From positions 1 through 11,871 of the forward strand of contig DIME01000171.1 in the NCBI GenBank assembly GCA_002425405.1: DNA of 11,871 nt, in the 5' to 3' direction. Shown one piece after another: positions 1 through 9,433 of the stretch. The number at the start of each line of letters is the position of its first letter. Position 1 is the first letter of the stretch. Made by a program: the position numbers and the translations under genes. This DNA comes from Candidatus Accumulibacter vicinus (GTDB lineage Bacteria > Pseudomonadota > Gammaproteobacteria > Burkholderiales > Rhodocyclaceae). The notes beneath the pieces are model-generated. The model searched no databases. It was given only the letters and a program-made list of their open reading frames with translations, and was not told the DNA's origin.

Positions 1-39
1 CCCGAAACACATAAAGAGCCTTCCGAAATTGGCCAGTCC

Positions 40-529
40 TCAGCGCCTGACCACTGGGCGAGTCTTTTCGAGGTAACGCGACACGCCGGTGATCGTACTA
101 CCGGTACCAACCCCGGACACGAATATGCCGACCATTCCGTCGGTGTCATCCCAAATCTCGGGACCGGTGGTCCTTTCGTGTATCGCTGGATTGGCGGTTC
201 TTGAACTGCTGCAGTAGCAGGTAATGCGCCGGGTCCGACGCAGCGATCTCCTCGGCCCTGGCGACGGCGCCACCCATGCCCTTCGCGCCGTCGGTCAGTA
301 TCAGCCTGGCGCCATAGGCGACCAGCAGCTTGCGCCGCTCCAGGCTCATCGTTTCCGGCATGGTCAGCGTCAGGGCAATGCCACGTGCAGCGGCGACGAA
401 GGCCAGAGCGATGCCGGTGTTGCCGCTGGTCGGTTCCACGAGTTCCTTGCCTGGACCCAGCAAACCACGCTCCTCGGCATCCCAGATCATCGCAGCCCCG
501 ATGCGGCACTTGACCGAATAAGCCTACCG
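40..529 (-). pseudogene. cysK: Broken cysteine synthase A remnant
   Basis: This is a decayed O-acetylserine sulfhydrylase, the PLP enzyme that makes cysteine from O-acetylserine and sulfide. Reading down the minus strand, it begins with AYSVKCRIGAAMIWDAEE, which contains the PLP-binding lysine region. It continues with PTSGNTGIALAF and TMPETMSLERRKLL and reaches LLLQQFKN near position 200. The frame then breaks at about 196; the CysK sequence resumes in another frame as ANPAIHERTTGPEIWDDTDG and the GVGTG loop. Homology stops at VSRYLEK, just before a stop at 40. An in-frame TAG sits directly before AYSVK, and the N-terminal ~40 residues and C-terminal ~120 residues of the normal ~310-residue enzyme are missing. 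With an upstream stop, an internal frameshift and two lost ends, this is a pseudogene and not a sequencing artefact. The family call is very secure; cysM is less likely given the KCRIGA and MSLERRK motifs. Confidence 0.9.
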
Positions 530-607
530 ACGGCTCGCGTAGTGGCACCGGCCGCCGCCGCAACACGGCCTGCGGCGATCCTTCACGCAGCGAGGTGACA
601 CAACAAA

Positions 608-1852
608 TCAAGCCGGCGGCGTGCAACGCACCCGCGGAGTGCCTGTGCCCATCAACGCAGCCGCGAGTTCGTCGTAGCAGTGGGCGTTCACGTAGGCACC
701 GCCCGGACCCGGCGCCGTCCGGTCGCGGATTTCGCCGCGCTCGGGGGGGTTGTTGCGGCCCCAAAGGATGTGCACCGACTCGTGCAGGACGACGGCCGAA
801 CGACTGTCGTCGTCGGCGATTTCATCCCAGAAACCGGGGCAAAGAACCATACTGCCGCTGCCACGACGCGACCAGGCGAACGCCTCGCAGTTGGGCACGC
901 GGGCGCGGGCTATCGAAGCCGGGTCACCGGCACAGACGTACTGGATCGGCTGCGCCAGCAGTCCCGCGACCAGCGAATAACGACGAGCAAGAATTCGTAG
1001 CTCTTCGCCGAGCGCGGTGTCATGGTCGGGCCGCACGCGGCCGGTGAGCCGGTTCAGGAAACCGCCGCGCACTTCGGGCGGCAGCCCAAAGCGCGCTTCG
1101 AAGGCGGCCAGCGTCTCTGCCGCCGGCGGCTGCGCGCCGAGCAGCGCGGCGGCGTTGGCGGCGATCTCGGCGGCTCGGGAATCGACCGTGGCCAGCGCCA
1201 GGCGTGCGTCGTCCGGAGCGCTGTTGACCCCATCCGGGCAATTCGACCAACTGGCGACGCTGCGCAGCAGGCGCGGCAAACCCGCCGCGCGGCCCTGAAC
1301 CACGTGCGCCAGCTCGTGCGCGAGCAAGGCGCGCCCCGAGTCAGTGGCCGGTCGATACTGACCATCGGCGAACACCAGGTGCTCTCCCGCAGTGTACGCC
1401 AGCGCGTTGACGGCGCGTGCCGAGCGCGCGGCGACCGCATCCGTGTGCACCCGCACCGCGGCCAGGTCGTGGCCAAAGCGCGGCTCCATCCAGGCTCGCA
1501 GCTCACCGTCCAGCGGAGTGCCGGGCGAGCGTAGAACTTCTCCGACAGCCTCAGCAGCAGCCGGCCCAGGCAGCGCCGGTGTCGCCGCGTTCGTCGCGTC
1601 CGGAACGGCGCGGCGCAGGACGCGCGCCGCCATTCGGTCGGCTTCGCGCTCCAGTGCATCCCCAGGCTGGCTCAGCGGCAGGCCTGGCGGTAAGCGACCG
1701 GCACAGCGGGGGCAGCTGCCGCCACAGGCACAGGCCGCCCGGCGCAGCAACGGCGCGGCGAAGTCCGCGCGCCGCCCGTCTGATGGCACGAGGGATTTCC
1801 CCGGCATAGCAGGGTCGCGCCCGGCTGAACGTAAGACTGGTTGCCGCAGCAT
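608..1852 (-). CDS. DUF4157 (eCIS core) protein with second HExxH domain
   Basis: A 414-residue protein. Residues 40-50 hold a cysteine cluster (CACGGSCPRC), common before this domain. Residues 60-80 carry the SQPGDALEREADRMA signature, and residues 111-188 form the DUF4157 core, ending in HELAHVVQ (H179, E180, H183), a zincin-like motif. The C-terminal half (about 200-414) has a second HExxH (HESVH, 357-361), followed by a YVNAHCYDELA segment (387-397) resembling the NA-x-x-Y motif of Lys-specific / M35-like metallo-endopeptidases. DUF4157 proteins are often linked to extracellular contractile injection systems, where they occur on putative cargo or effector proteins. Here no sheath, baseplate or spike gene is in view, so delivery by such a system is inference. 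No signal peptide is seen. The ATG at 1852 is chosen because a GGAG lies 7 bases upstream. The flanking genes are remnants, so it looks like a solitary accessory gene. Catalytic activity of either site is unproven. Confidence 0.85.
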   Translation of the reverse strand: MLRQPVLRSAGRDPAMPGKSLVPSDGRRADFAAPLLRRAACACGGSCPRCAGRLPPGLPLSQPGDALEREADRMAARVLRRAVPDATNAATPALPGPAAAEAVGEVLRSPGTPLDGELRAWMEPRFGHDLAAVRVHTDAVAARSARAVNALAYTAGEHLVFADGQYRPATDSGRALLAHELAHVVQGRAAGLPRLLRSVASWSNCPDGVNSAPDDARLALATVDSRAAEIAANAAALLGAQPPAAETLAAFEARFGLPPEVRGGFLNRLTGRVRPDHDTALGEELRILARRYSLVAGLLAQPIQYVCAGDPASIARARVPNCEAFAWSRRGSGSMVLCPGFWDEIADDDSRSAVVLHESVHILWGRNNPPERGEIRDRTAPGPGGAYVNAHCYDELAAALMGTGTPRVRCTPPA

Positions 1853-1859
1853 GACTTAT

Positions 1860-1864
1860 CTCCG
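1860..1864 (-). promoter_or_regulatory. Ribosome binding site of the DUF4157 gene
   Basis: CGGAG on the minus strand lies 7 bases before the ATG at 1852 and supports that start over alternatives. Confidence 0.55.
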
Positions 1865-1906
1865 TAGTCGGCTATTAAGGATAGGAAATCCAACGGCGCC
1901 ATGAAA

Positions 1907-1936
1907 AGTATATGAGCCTCCGTCAAGGGGCGTCAA
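1907..1936 (-). promoter_or_regulatory. Putative sigma70 promoter for the DUF4157 gene
   Basis: On the minus strand, TTGACG (1931-1936) and TATACT (1907-1912) each match 5 of 6 consensus bases and are 18 bases apart. Transcription would start near 1900 and give a leader of about 45-50 bases before the ATG at 1852. A second TTGACG (1921-1926) lies within the spacer and is wrongly spaced. The call rests on sequence match only. Confidence 0.5.
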
Positions 1937-2034
1937 TCTCTAATTGTTCTTTGCTCCCGATGATCTGCGCGACCGCCTCGCGGCCTTGGTGCATTGAGGA
2001 AAGCGTTGCCGACGATCATCCGGTCGCATGCGCG

Positions 2035-2280
2035 GACAAGATTCGCGTCGTCTGCGCGACGCGGCACGATGAGGAAGCATTCAGGACGCAGTCGGCACTC
2101 GGGCGCTCGCTCGCGCTTTACGCGATGTTCGATTTTCTCGAGCGGCACCTGTTTCCGAACAATTCCGCCGGGCTGCCGGCCGTCTATAACATCGCCCTCG
2201 GCGAAGCGAAGGATGCGCCGAGGGTCCTGGTGTTCGTTCATGACCCGATCGTCATTGGATACCATCTGATAGCGACATGA
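2035..2280 (+). pseudogene. Truncated glycosyltransferase remnant
   Basis: An open frame encodes DKIRVVCATRHDEEAF, then SALGRSLALY, LFPNNSAGLPAVYNIAL and VLVFVHD before a stop at 2278-2280. This resembles the N-terminal ~75 residues of family 2-like glycosyltransferases (the type where a VYN..A helix precedes a VFVHDD metal/nucleotide-binding strand). The normal protein goes on for some 150-200 more residues, but here the homology ends about 8 codons after VFVHD, and the second Asp is already changed to Pro. The frame can be opened from an ATG at 1912, but the first ~40 residues do not look like part of the family. Its 3' end runs into the end of the convergent serine hydrolase gene at 2252. 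It is most likely a deletion remnant. The family call is from motif memory and is moderately secure. Confidence 0.55.
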
Positions 2281-3402
2281 AGACCTGCGTCCATTCCTCC
2301 CGACCTAGACCACCCATGCTGCTGCCAAGGCGAACGATGATGACGCCTGCCGATGGGTTCACGTACAGAAACTGCCCGAGATGGCCGTTTGCCATGAAGT
2401 CGGACCGATCACGCGCGACCAGCCACCATAGGCGCTGGTAATTCCAGGCGCTACCATCGGTCATATCGATGCGTGTGGATTCCCTCACCCAGACTTCCGG
2501 GATGATCAGCCGCCCGTCCCATATTCCCTTGTTCAAGTAAAGCCGCCCGAACTTGGCGAAGTCCCGTGCAGTGGCGGCGAGGCAGCAACTCGTTTTTTCC
2601 AACCCACCCGGCGCATGATCGATGCTCCATGCGCCGCCATATTCCATGCCCAGCGGGTTCCACAGGCGCTCCTGCATGTACTGGGTGATGCTCTTGCCAC
2701 CCAGCGCACGTTTGAGAACGAGCGTCAACAGCAAGACATCGCTCGACTTGTAGATAAAACGAGTGCCGGGTCGCTCCCGCAGTCTGAGGTTCAGGATTTC
2801 TTGTTCGAGACGGTTTGTATAGAGAAGCGAACGTGTATCCCAAACGGAAAGTCGTTCTCGGCGTAGTCGATGCCGGAGGTCATTTGTAGAAGGTGCTTTA
2901 GTGTGACTGGCGTGAATCCCCTGCTCTTCAATTCAGGCACGAGGTCGGTCACGGGCTGATCGATCGACTTGAGGTATCCGTCTGCAATGGCGCAACCCAC
3001 CAGAATAGAAAAGACCGACTTGGCCATTGAGAAAGACAAGGAGGACGTAGCCCGGTCGAAGTTTGCATTGTATTTCTCGAATAGGATTGCATCGTCCTTC
3101 ACAACGAGAAAGGCAACCGTGTCGGTTGCGGACAGCAGTTCCGATAGGTGAACGTCCCGACGGTCACCAAAGCTGACTACAGTAGGAATATTCCATTTCC
3201 CGTGGCCTTCGCGAAAGCGAAAGGGTTCGGCTGCGGCGGTCAGATGGTGCTGAGGAAAGATACGGTCATCCTCGATGCCGGAGAAGTTGTAAACGACCGT
3301 CCGATAAACAGTGACAGGCCCAGCGGCAACAATCCACACGATCGCGGCAGCTAATGCGAACAGGGAGACTGCAAAATATGGCTTGATCCGTCGAGTGTTC
3401 AT
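2252..3402 (-). pseudogene. Serine hydrolase (class C beta-lactamase fold), frameshifted
   Basis: Two frames together give a normal-sized (~380 residue) serine beta-lactamase-like hydrolase. The first frame (3402 to about 2825) begins MNTRRIKPYF with a hydrophobic segment at residues 9-29 (signal anchor or signal peptide). It holds the catalytic SxxK motif SMAK (Ser125, Lys128) and ends LLQMTSGIDYAENDFPFGIHVRF. Translation would then derail and stop at residue 203. The expected continuation (YTNRLEQEILNLRLRERPG, then IYKSSD with the Tyr motif, WNPLGMEYGG and the HLG triad-like motif near the end) is open in the next frame down to the stop at 2252. Adding one base near 2822-2826 restores the whole reading frame. 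Members act as esterases, peptidases or amide hydrolases rather than true beta-lactamases; the substrate cannot be told. No strong ribosome binding site precedes the ATG. The break may be real or a single-base assembly error. Confidence 0.82.
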
Positions 3403-3457
3403 ATACCGCTTTCACGCAAATAGGTGCGGCCCAATCGTGCTGGTCTCAACAGGGCGT

Positions 3458-3520
3458 CGATGAATCCAGTTGTTCCCGTTCCTCCGCCGTCAGCGTCACT
3501 CGATATTTGATCGCCGGTGG
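3458..3520 (-). mobile_element. Possible IS630-type transposase N-terminal scrap
   Basis: About 21 codons on the minus strand read PPAIKYRVTLTAEEREQLDSS, close in style to the start of IS630-family transposases (AIKYRV-L--EER--L). The frame then meets a stop and no further transposase is recognisable before 3403. No terminal repeats were identified. It is a short match, made from memory. Confidence 0.35.
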
Positions 3521-3611
3521 GCCGCTATCCCGGAAACGTATCGCCCATGTCCGCGCCCTTATGACGAGATTCTGACCGAGGGCGAAGCAGTCACCCCCCG
3601 CGCACCAAGCA

Positions 3612-3735
3612 AACGGTCATGACTTTGCAAGACCCCCCTGATCATGAAAGTCATGCCCGTTTCCCTCTCCCCCGACCCCTCCCCCACAAGTGGGGAGGGG
3701 AGATTCGTGAGTCGCTAACGCGACTTTCACATTAA
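3612..3735 (+). repeat. 124-bp palindromic dispersed repeat, copy A
   Basis: Matches copy B (10329-10452) base for base in length and at close to 90% identity, in the same orientation. It contains three successive inverted repeats. The first is GGTCATGACTTT against AAAGTCATG-CC. The second is a pyrimidine-rich arm CCCCTCCCCCAC against GTGGGGAGGGG. The third is GTGAGTCGC against GCGACTTTCAC. Hexamers AAGCAA occur at both edges (3607-3612 and 3734-3739) and could be a target duplication, though they overlap the conserved ends. The size, the stacked stem-loops and the intergenic position suggest a MITE or REP/BIME-like element without coding capacity. Confidence 0.8.
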
Positions 3736-3894
3736 GCAAGGCGACCTACCTGCTCAGCCGCCTGCGGAATCATGCCGACATGTCTGGCGCTTCATGACGA
3801 CTCGGGTTTGGACTGTCTTGGCCCTGAGAATTGCCGCGCCGCCCGGTGCGCTCGCCGAGGCCCGGCAAAGGGGCCGCCTTCACCGACCGCCGGC

Positions 3895-5966
<2,072 letters not shown>

Positions 5967-5970
<4 letters not shown>

Positions 5971-6578
5971 CCCGCTATCACCGATTCATCGAGCCGCCCC
6001 AGCGCCTCGCTGATGGCGCTGTGCAGGCAATCCAGCGGCGTGGCACGTGACTCCCATGGCAGACCGCAATAGTCTGCAATCGCCCGCAGCTTCTCTTGCG
6101 GCACGGGCAGCATGCCAGTATCGAGATAGACGATCAGGCGATGCAGGTCGCCCATCAGCCCTCTGGCATTGGCCCGATCGAGACCCAGCTCGTGCGCGAA
6201 GAAGCGCTCGCCTCGCTGCGCCCATTCCGGCAGCAGGAAGTAGGCACCATCGCGCGCGTCCCGCCGGTAGCGTTCACGGCCGAGCAGCAGTTCGGCACAG
6301 TTGGCTCCCTTGGTGAGCACGACGCCAGGTTGCGCCGCAAGCTGCCGCATCCCGACATAGCAGTCGCCATAAACCAGGACCACCCCTCGCCCGCTCCTCC
6401 GTTCCTCCTCGACGATCGCTTCCAACTGCTCACCGAGTCTAGCCGGACAAACGTGCAACATGGAGCGCACGACGCGAATCCGTAGCGCGGGCCAGTGGAT
6501 CTGCCAGAGCGCCTCGACCTCGGCCGCGAACACCGAGCATACGACCAGCGTCGGTGGACAAGGCCCGGATTCGGTCAC
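5967..6578 (-). CDS. DUF1638 family protein
   Basis: A 203-residue soluble protein that matches the DUF1638 family pattern: VLVYGDCY (67-74), KGANCAELLLG (90-100) and GAYFLLPEW (111-119). Conserved cysteines C73 and C94 sit in these motifs and could bind a metal or cofactor; C14 lies near the N-terminus. No biochemical function is established as far as I know. In bacteria and methanogenic archaea, genes of this family recur beside corrinoid proteins and MtaA/URO-D-like methyltransferases, as here. It overlaps both neighbours by 4 bp (ATGA at 6575-6578 and at 5967-5970), implying translational coupling and a matched dose. A role in handling the corrinoid or the methylated product is inference. 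The length is normal and nothing is broken. Confidence 0.82.
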
Positions 6579-7600
6579 CGGCGATCCCCAGCAAATTCCT
6601 CCACCGATTTCCGGAAGGCGTGAATGTTGGCCGGGGGCGTATCGATGTACATGTCACCCTTGCAACTGGCCAGAATGAAACGCGGGTCGTCGCGCCGATT
6701 CTCCAGTGTCTTCCGGCACACCGCTTCGACATCCGCTGCCGCGGCTCGCCGCATCCACGGTGACGCGGGCCCGCTGAGCAGAATGGAGTCTGCGCCAAGA
6801 AGCCGGCGCGCCCGTTTCAGGTTGTCGCCCTGCGCGAGGACGAAACCGGCGACGGAAGGCAAACCGGACAAAACGTCCAGGTTGGCCACGAGGGGAAATT
6901 CCAGATGGTGCAGGACGACCGGCCCATGAACTCGCGCCAAGGTATCAACCAGCACGGGCCGCGAAAACTCCTGCAATATCTCGCGGGTAACGAAACCTGG
7001 CGAAGCGAAGCCGATTGTCCACACGACAAAGGCAGCGCCATCGGCGAAGCAGCGGTTGGCCAGTTCCGCGGCGAAGGGAGTCACTCGCCGCATGATCGCC
7101 TCAGCGGCCGGACGATCGAACAGCAAGGTTTCCAGCCAGGCGTCGAGGCCCATTACCAGCCCGGGAATGTCGATTGGCGCGACGAGAAGCACGGCTACCG
7201 GCACTTCCCGCCCGTGTTCGGCGACCACGCGCCGCAACGCCTCCCGCAGGTACGACAGGCGCGGATGCCGGTCCGGATCGGGAAACGGCAGACCGTTCCA
7301 TTCGGACGCCACCTCGATGGCTGGTGTCGACACCACGGGCGGCCCCTTGTCGAAATAGCGGGCCTTGCTGCCGAATGCCTCGCCGATGGCGGCGACGATC
7401 AGGGGGCCGAACAATATGTCCGGGGCAAAGGTTTCGCGTACTGCCGTCTGCCCGCGCGCATAAGCCGCCGGGTCGTTGTAATGCTCCTCGAGGGAGCAGC
7501 CGGTCAAGGCCGCGCCGTACTGGCTCAACGGCATGGTGAACATTCGCCGGTCGGCCATTTCACCCGCCATCAGGCATTGCAGGCGCTGGATGCTGTTCAC
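6575..7600 (-). CDS. Uroporphyrinogen decarboxylase-like corrinoid methyltransferase
   Basis: A 341-residue URO-D superfamily protein of the MtaA/MtbA/CmuA type, which moves methyl groups between a corrinoid protein and a thiol or other carrier. It is not heme HemE: it lies directly behind a corrinoid protein gene and has the MtaA-like C-terminal pattern ILASCKGDMYIDTPPANIHAF (309-329). In coenzyme M methyltransferases a zinc site uses His-x-Cys plus a later Cys. Here the aligned site reads VLHHLEFP (229-236), with His231 kept but Cys replaced by Leu, followed by Glu234; the later Cys may be C313. Zinc binding and the acceptor are therefore uncertain. The start codon is GTG at 7600, chosen because it gives a GTGA overlap with the stop of the corrinoid protein gene. 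It also overlaps the DUF1638 gene by ATGA. Acceptor and donor are unknown. Confidence 0.85.
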   Translation of the reverse strand: MNSIQRLQCLMAGEMADRRMFTMPLSQYGAALTGCSLEEHYNDPAAYARGQTAVRETFAPDILFGPLIVAAIGEAFGSKARYFDKGPPVVSTPAIEVASEWNGLPFPDPDRHPRLSYLREALRRVVAEHGREVPVAVLLVAPIDIPGLVMGLDAWLETLLFDRPAAEAIMRRVTPFAAELANRCFADGAAFVVWTIGFASPGFVTREILQEFSRPVLVDTLARVHGPVVLHHLEFPLVANLDVLSGLPSVAGFVLAQGDNLKRARRLLGADSILLSGPASPWMRRAAAADVEAVCRKTLENRRDDPRFILASCKGDMYIDTPPANIHAFRKSVEEFAGDRR

Positions 7601-8304
7601 CGGGCGTCCTCGCCGCGTTCGCCGCGCGCCCAGAGCTCGGCAAAAAGGTGTGGGGCTTCGAGCATGTCCGGCGCGGTACCATCCCCCCCCACTTCATCGC
7701 AAAGCCCTTCTGCAACCAGAAACACGGCGCCGCCCACCGCCAGTTGAATACGCCCGGACAGCCCTCGTGCATCGAGTTCACGCCGGATTTCCTTGATGTT
7801 CAGTGCCGTCGTCATGGTCATCGCCGACACGCCGATGACCCGCGCGCCAATCTCGATCGCCTTGTCTACGAACTCGGCCGCCGGCACATCGTTGCCCAGA
7901 TCGCAAACGACCCAACCGCTGGAGCGCAGCATCGTCGCCACCATGCGGCGACCCAGGGCATGGAAGTCTTCCTCCGCGTTGCCGAGAACCACCGGCCCTT
8001 TGACCGTTTTTGGTTCACTGTTCTGCGCGAGCAATCCGGCGGACTTGGTCAACATGTCTTCGGCCACCTTGGCCGCGACATAGGCTTGAGCCAGCGAAAA
8101 GCGTTCCGAGTTGATACCGCGACCGATTCTTTTCAGGGCTGGCTCGAGAAGATCCTTGTACGCCGCGGCATAACCGTGTCGCGCAGCCCAGTGGTCGAGC
8201 AATTGTCCAGCCCGTTCGCGATCGGCGCGGCTGATTGCGGCCACCAAGGCCCGCCGAATGTTCAGATCGGAAAGCTCGCCGTCCGGGTGTTCGCCTGGCG
8301 TCAT
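7597..8304 (-). CDS. Corrinoid (cobalamin-binding) protein
   Basis: A 235-residue protein of the MtaC/MttC/MetH-like corrinoid family. Residues ~15-95 form the helical N-terminal cap domain. The Rossmann-like B12 domain follows with the DxHxxG motif (Asp113, His115, Gly118), where His115 would be the lower axial cobalt ligand. The second motif is GVSAM (158-162, Ser160) and the third is VGG (190-192). The expected order and spacing are kept, so it should bind corrinoid. In this family the protein carries a methyl group on cobalt between two methyltransferases. The second methyltransferase is plausibly the next gene (4-bp GTGA overlap); the first, substrate-specific one (MttB/MtaB-like) is not in the window. 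The ATG at 8304 is well supported by a GGGAGGA 7 bases upstream. It is the first gene of the four-gene operon. Confidence 0.93.
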   Translation of the reverse strand: MTPGEHPDGELSDLNIRRALVAAISRADRERAGQLLDHWAARHGYAAAYKDLLEPALKRIGRGINSERFSLAQAYVAAKVAEDMLTKSAGLLAQNSEPKTVKGPVVLGNAEEDFHALGRRMVATMLRSSGWVVCDLGNDVPAAEFVDKAIEIGARVIGVSAMTMTTALNIKEIRRELDARGLSGRIQLAVGGAVFLVAEGLCDEVGGDGTAPDMLEAPHLFAELWARGERGEDAR

Positions 8305-8311
8305 CTCGGCG

Positions 8312-8318
8312 TCCTCCC
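8312..8318 (-). promoter_or_regulatory. Strong ribosome binding site of the corrinoid operon
   Basis: GGGAGGA on the minus strand is 7 bases from the ATG at 8304. It fixes the start and suggests efficient translation of the first gene. A clear promoter further upstream was not found. Confidence 0.7.
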
Positions 8319-8812
8319 TATACTATCCAGGCGCGCCGTGGATCGCGACCGGCGCTAGGCCGACGTTGCCTACAAGCTGCCGAACGCTCGCCGTCGCCGA
8401 CTGGAGAGCGCAATATCGGCCGCCGGGGTGCCTCTGAGGGATCTTTTCACCGCGCTGCGCCGGGTCGAGGCGCGTATGCTCGCATTGAGCCGTTCTGGTG
8501 TTGACGCGCCGGTCGTCGGAGCGTTCGTGTGGCATTGCGGGTCCTACCGTTCTTGATGCTCGGGATCGACGCCAAGTCCACCCCTCAGGGTATTTCCCTG
8601 GCAACTGAAGGCGATCCGGGCGACCGCTGACAGGGCATGATTCCAATCAGCGTATACTTCCATATTACATTGTCGACTGGGCAATTGAAACCCATCCGAG
8701 ACTATCGGGGAAGCGAAGACCTCGTGCGAATCATCGCTGAGCGTCATGCGCGACGACAAAGCGCCCGCGACAGCGCCTACCGAAGGCGGCCGCCAGACCC
8801 GAAAAATCACAT
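8319..8812. other. Divergent intergenic region of the corrinoid operon and mobA
   Basis: About 500 bp between two divergent transcription units. Short open frames exist on both strands but none looks like a protein family or has a good ribosome binding site. A TATACT at 8655-8660 (plus strand) has a CTGACA 20 bases upstream, too far for a confident sigma70 promoter. I saw no B12-box (GCCACTG-type) of a cobalamin riboswitch and no convincing sigma54 -24/-12 element. Operon control probably lies here, but no site can be named. Confidence 0.5.
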
Positions 8813-8817
8813 AGGAG
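8813..8817 (+). promoter_or_regulatory. Ribosome binding site deciding the mobA TTG start
   Basis: AGGAG is 7 bases before the TTG at 8825. No in-frame ATG lies near the conserved N-terminus, so this site decides the start. Confidence 0.75.
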
Positions 8818-8824
8818 AAAAGAC

Positions 8825-9433
8825 TTGCCTGATGAAGCAGCGCGCATCACCGGCGTCATTCTCGCGGGTGGGCGCGGTCGCCGTATGGGCGGCGTGGACA
8901 AGGGGCTGCAGGAACTGTGCGGGCGACCGCTGGTGGCCTGGGTCATCGAGCGCTTCGGTCCGCAGGTCGACGAACTGCTGATCAACGCCAATCAGAACGG
9001 TGATCGCTACGCCGTTTTCGGCCATCGCGTCCTGACCGACCAGATCTCCGATTTCGCTGGTCCGCTAGCCGGTCTGCAGGCCGCGCTGCTGGGGGCGACG
9101 CACTCGCTGCTGGCTACCGCTCCCTGCGATTCACCGTTCCTGCCGAGCGATCTGGTTCTTCGCCTGCTGCAGGCTCTGACCACGAGCGGCGCCGATCTTG
9201 CCGTCGCCCGCACCTTCGACCAGCTGCAACCGGTGTTCTGCCTGTGCCGGCGTGACGTACTGCCATCATTGAGCGAATACCTGGAAAACGGTGGACGCCG
9301 CGTCGATCGCTGGCACGCGACGCTGCAGGTAGTCGAGGTGGCTTTTGATGATCAGGCCGAGGCTTTCGAGAACATCAACAACTGCGAGGAACTAGAGCAT
9401 GTCGAAAGGGTGCTGCCGGATCGGACAACCTGA
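8825..9433 (+). CDS. mobA: Molybdenum cofactor guanylyltransferase
   Basis: A 202-residue cytoplasmic enzyme that joins GMP from GTP to molybdopterin-Mo, making the bis-MGD cofactor of DMSO-reductase family enzymes (nitrate reductases, formate dehydrogenases and similar). The nucleotide-binding signature LAGGRGRRMGGVDKG (13-27) contains the glycine loop, the Arg-Met and the Lys. DFAGPLAGL (76-84) and the metal-binding Asp102 in APCDSPFLP follow, with the family's C-terminal F-NIN--EEL signature at 181-190. Length and order are normal. The start is TTG, supported by AGGAG 7 bases upstream. It is transcribed away from the corrinoid operon and appears to be a single-gene unit, with no moaA/moeA-type neighbour in view. 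MocA/CTP-type relatives are less likely given the RMGG-DKG signature. Confidence 0.95.
   Translation: MPDEAARITGVILAGGRGRRMGGVDKGLQELCGRPLVAWVIERFGPQVDELLINANQNGDRYAVFGHRVLTDQISDFAGPLAGLQAALLGATHSLLATAPCDSPFLPSDLVLRLLQALTTSGADLAVARTFDQLQPVFCLCRRDVLPSLSEYLENGGRRVDRWHATLQVVEVAFDDQAEAFENINNCEELEHVERVLPDRTT

Larger units (their letters stand above)
3403..3894. other. Non-coding spacer with transposase scrap and repeat
   Basis: About 490 bp between the start of the serine hydrolase and the end of the histidine kinase gene. It holds the possible IS630 scrap and repeat copy A (3612-3735). The remainder, 3736-3894, shows no convincing gene or clear terminator for the kinase operon. Confidence 0.6.

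Noticed and set aside
6905..7747. 280-codon plus-strand frame over the methyltransferase and corrinoid genes
   Set aside because: Antisense shadow; no ribosome binding site and no recognisable protein features, and the opposite strand holds two well-supported overlapping genes.
8323..8646. 107-codon minus-strand frame upstream of the corrinoid operon
   Set aside because: Composition is Arg/Pro-rich as expected of random GC-rich sequence; no ribosome binding site or family resemblance.
8305..8824. Cobalamin riboswitch before the corrinoid operon
   Set aside because: Expected by theme, but no B12-box-like sequence or matching stems could be found by eye.
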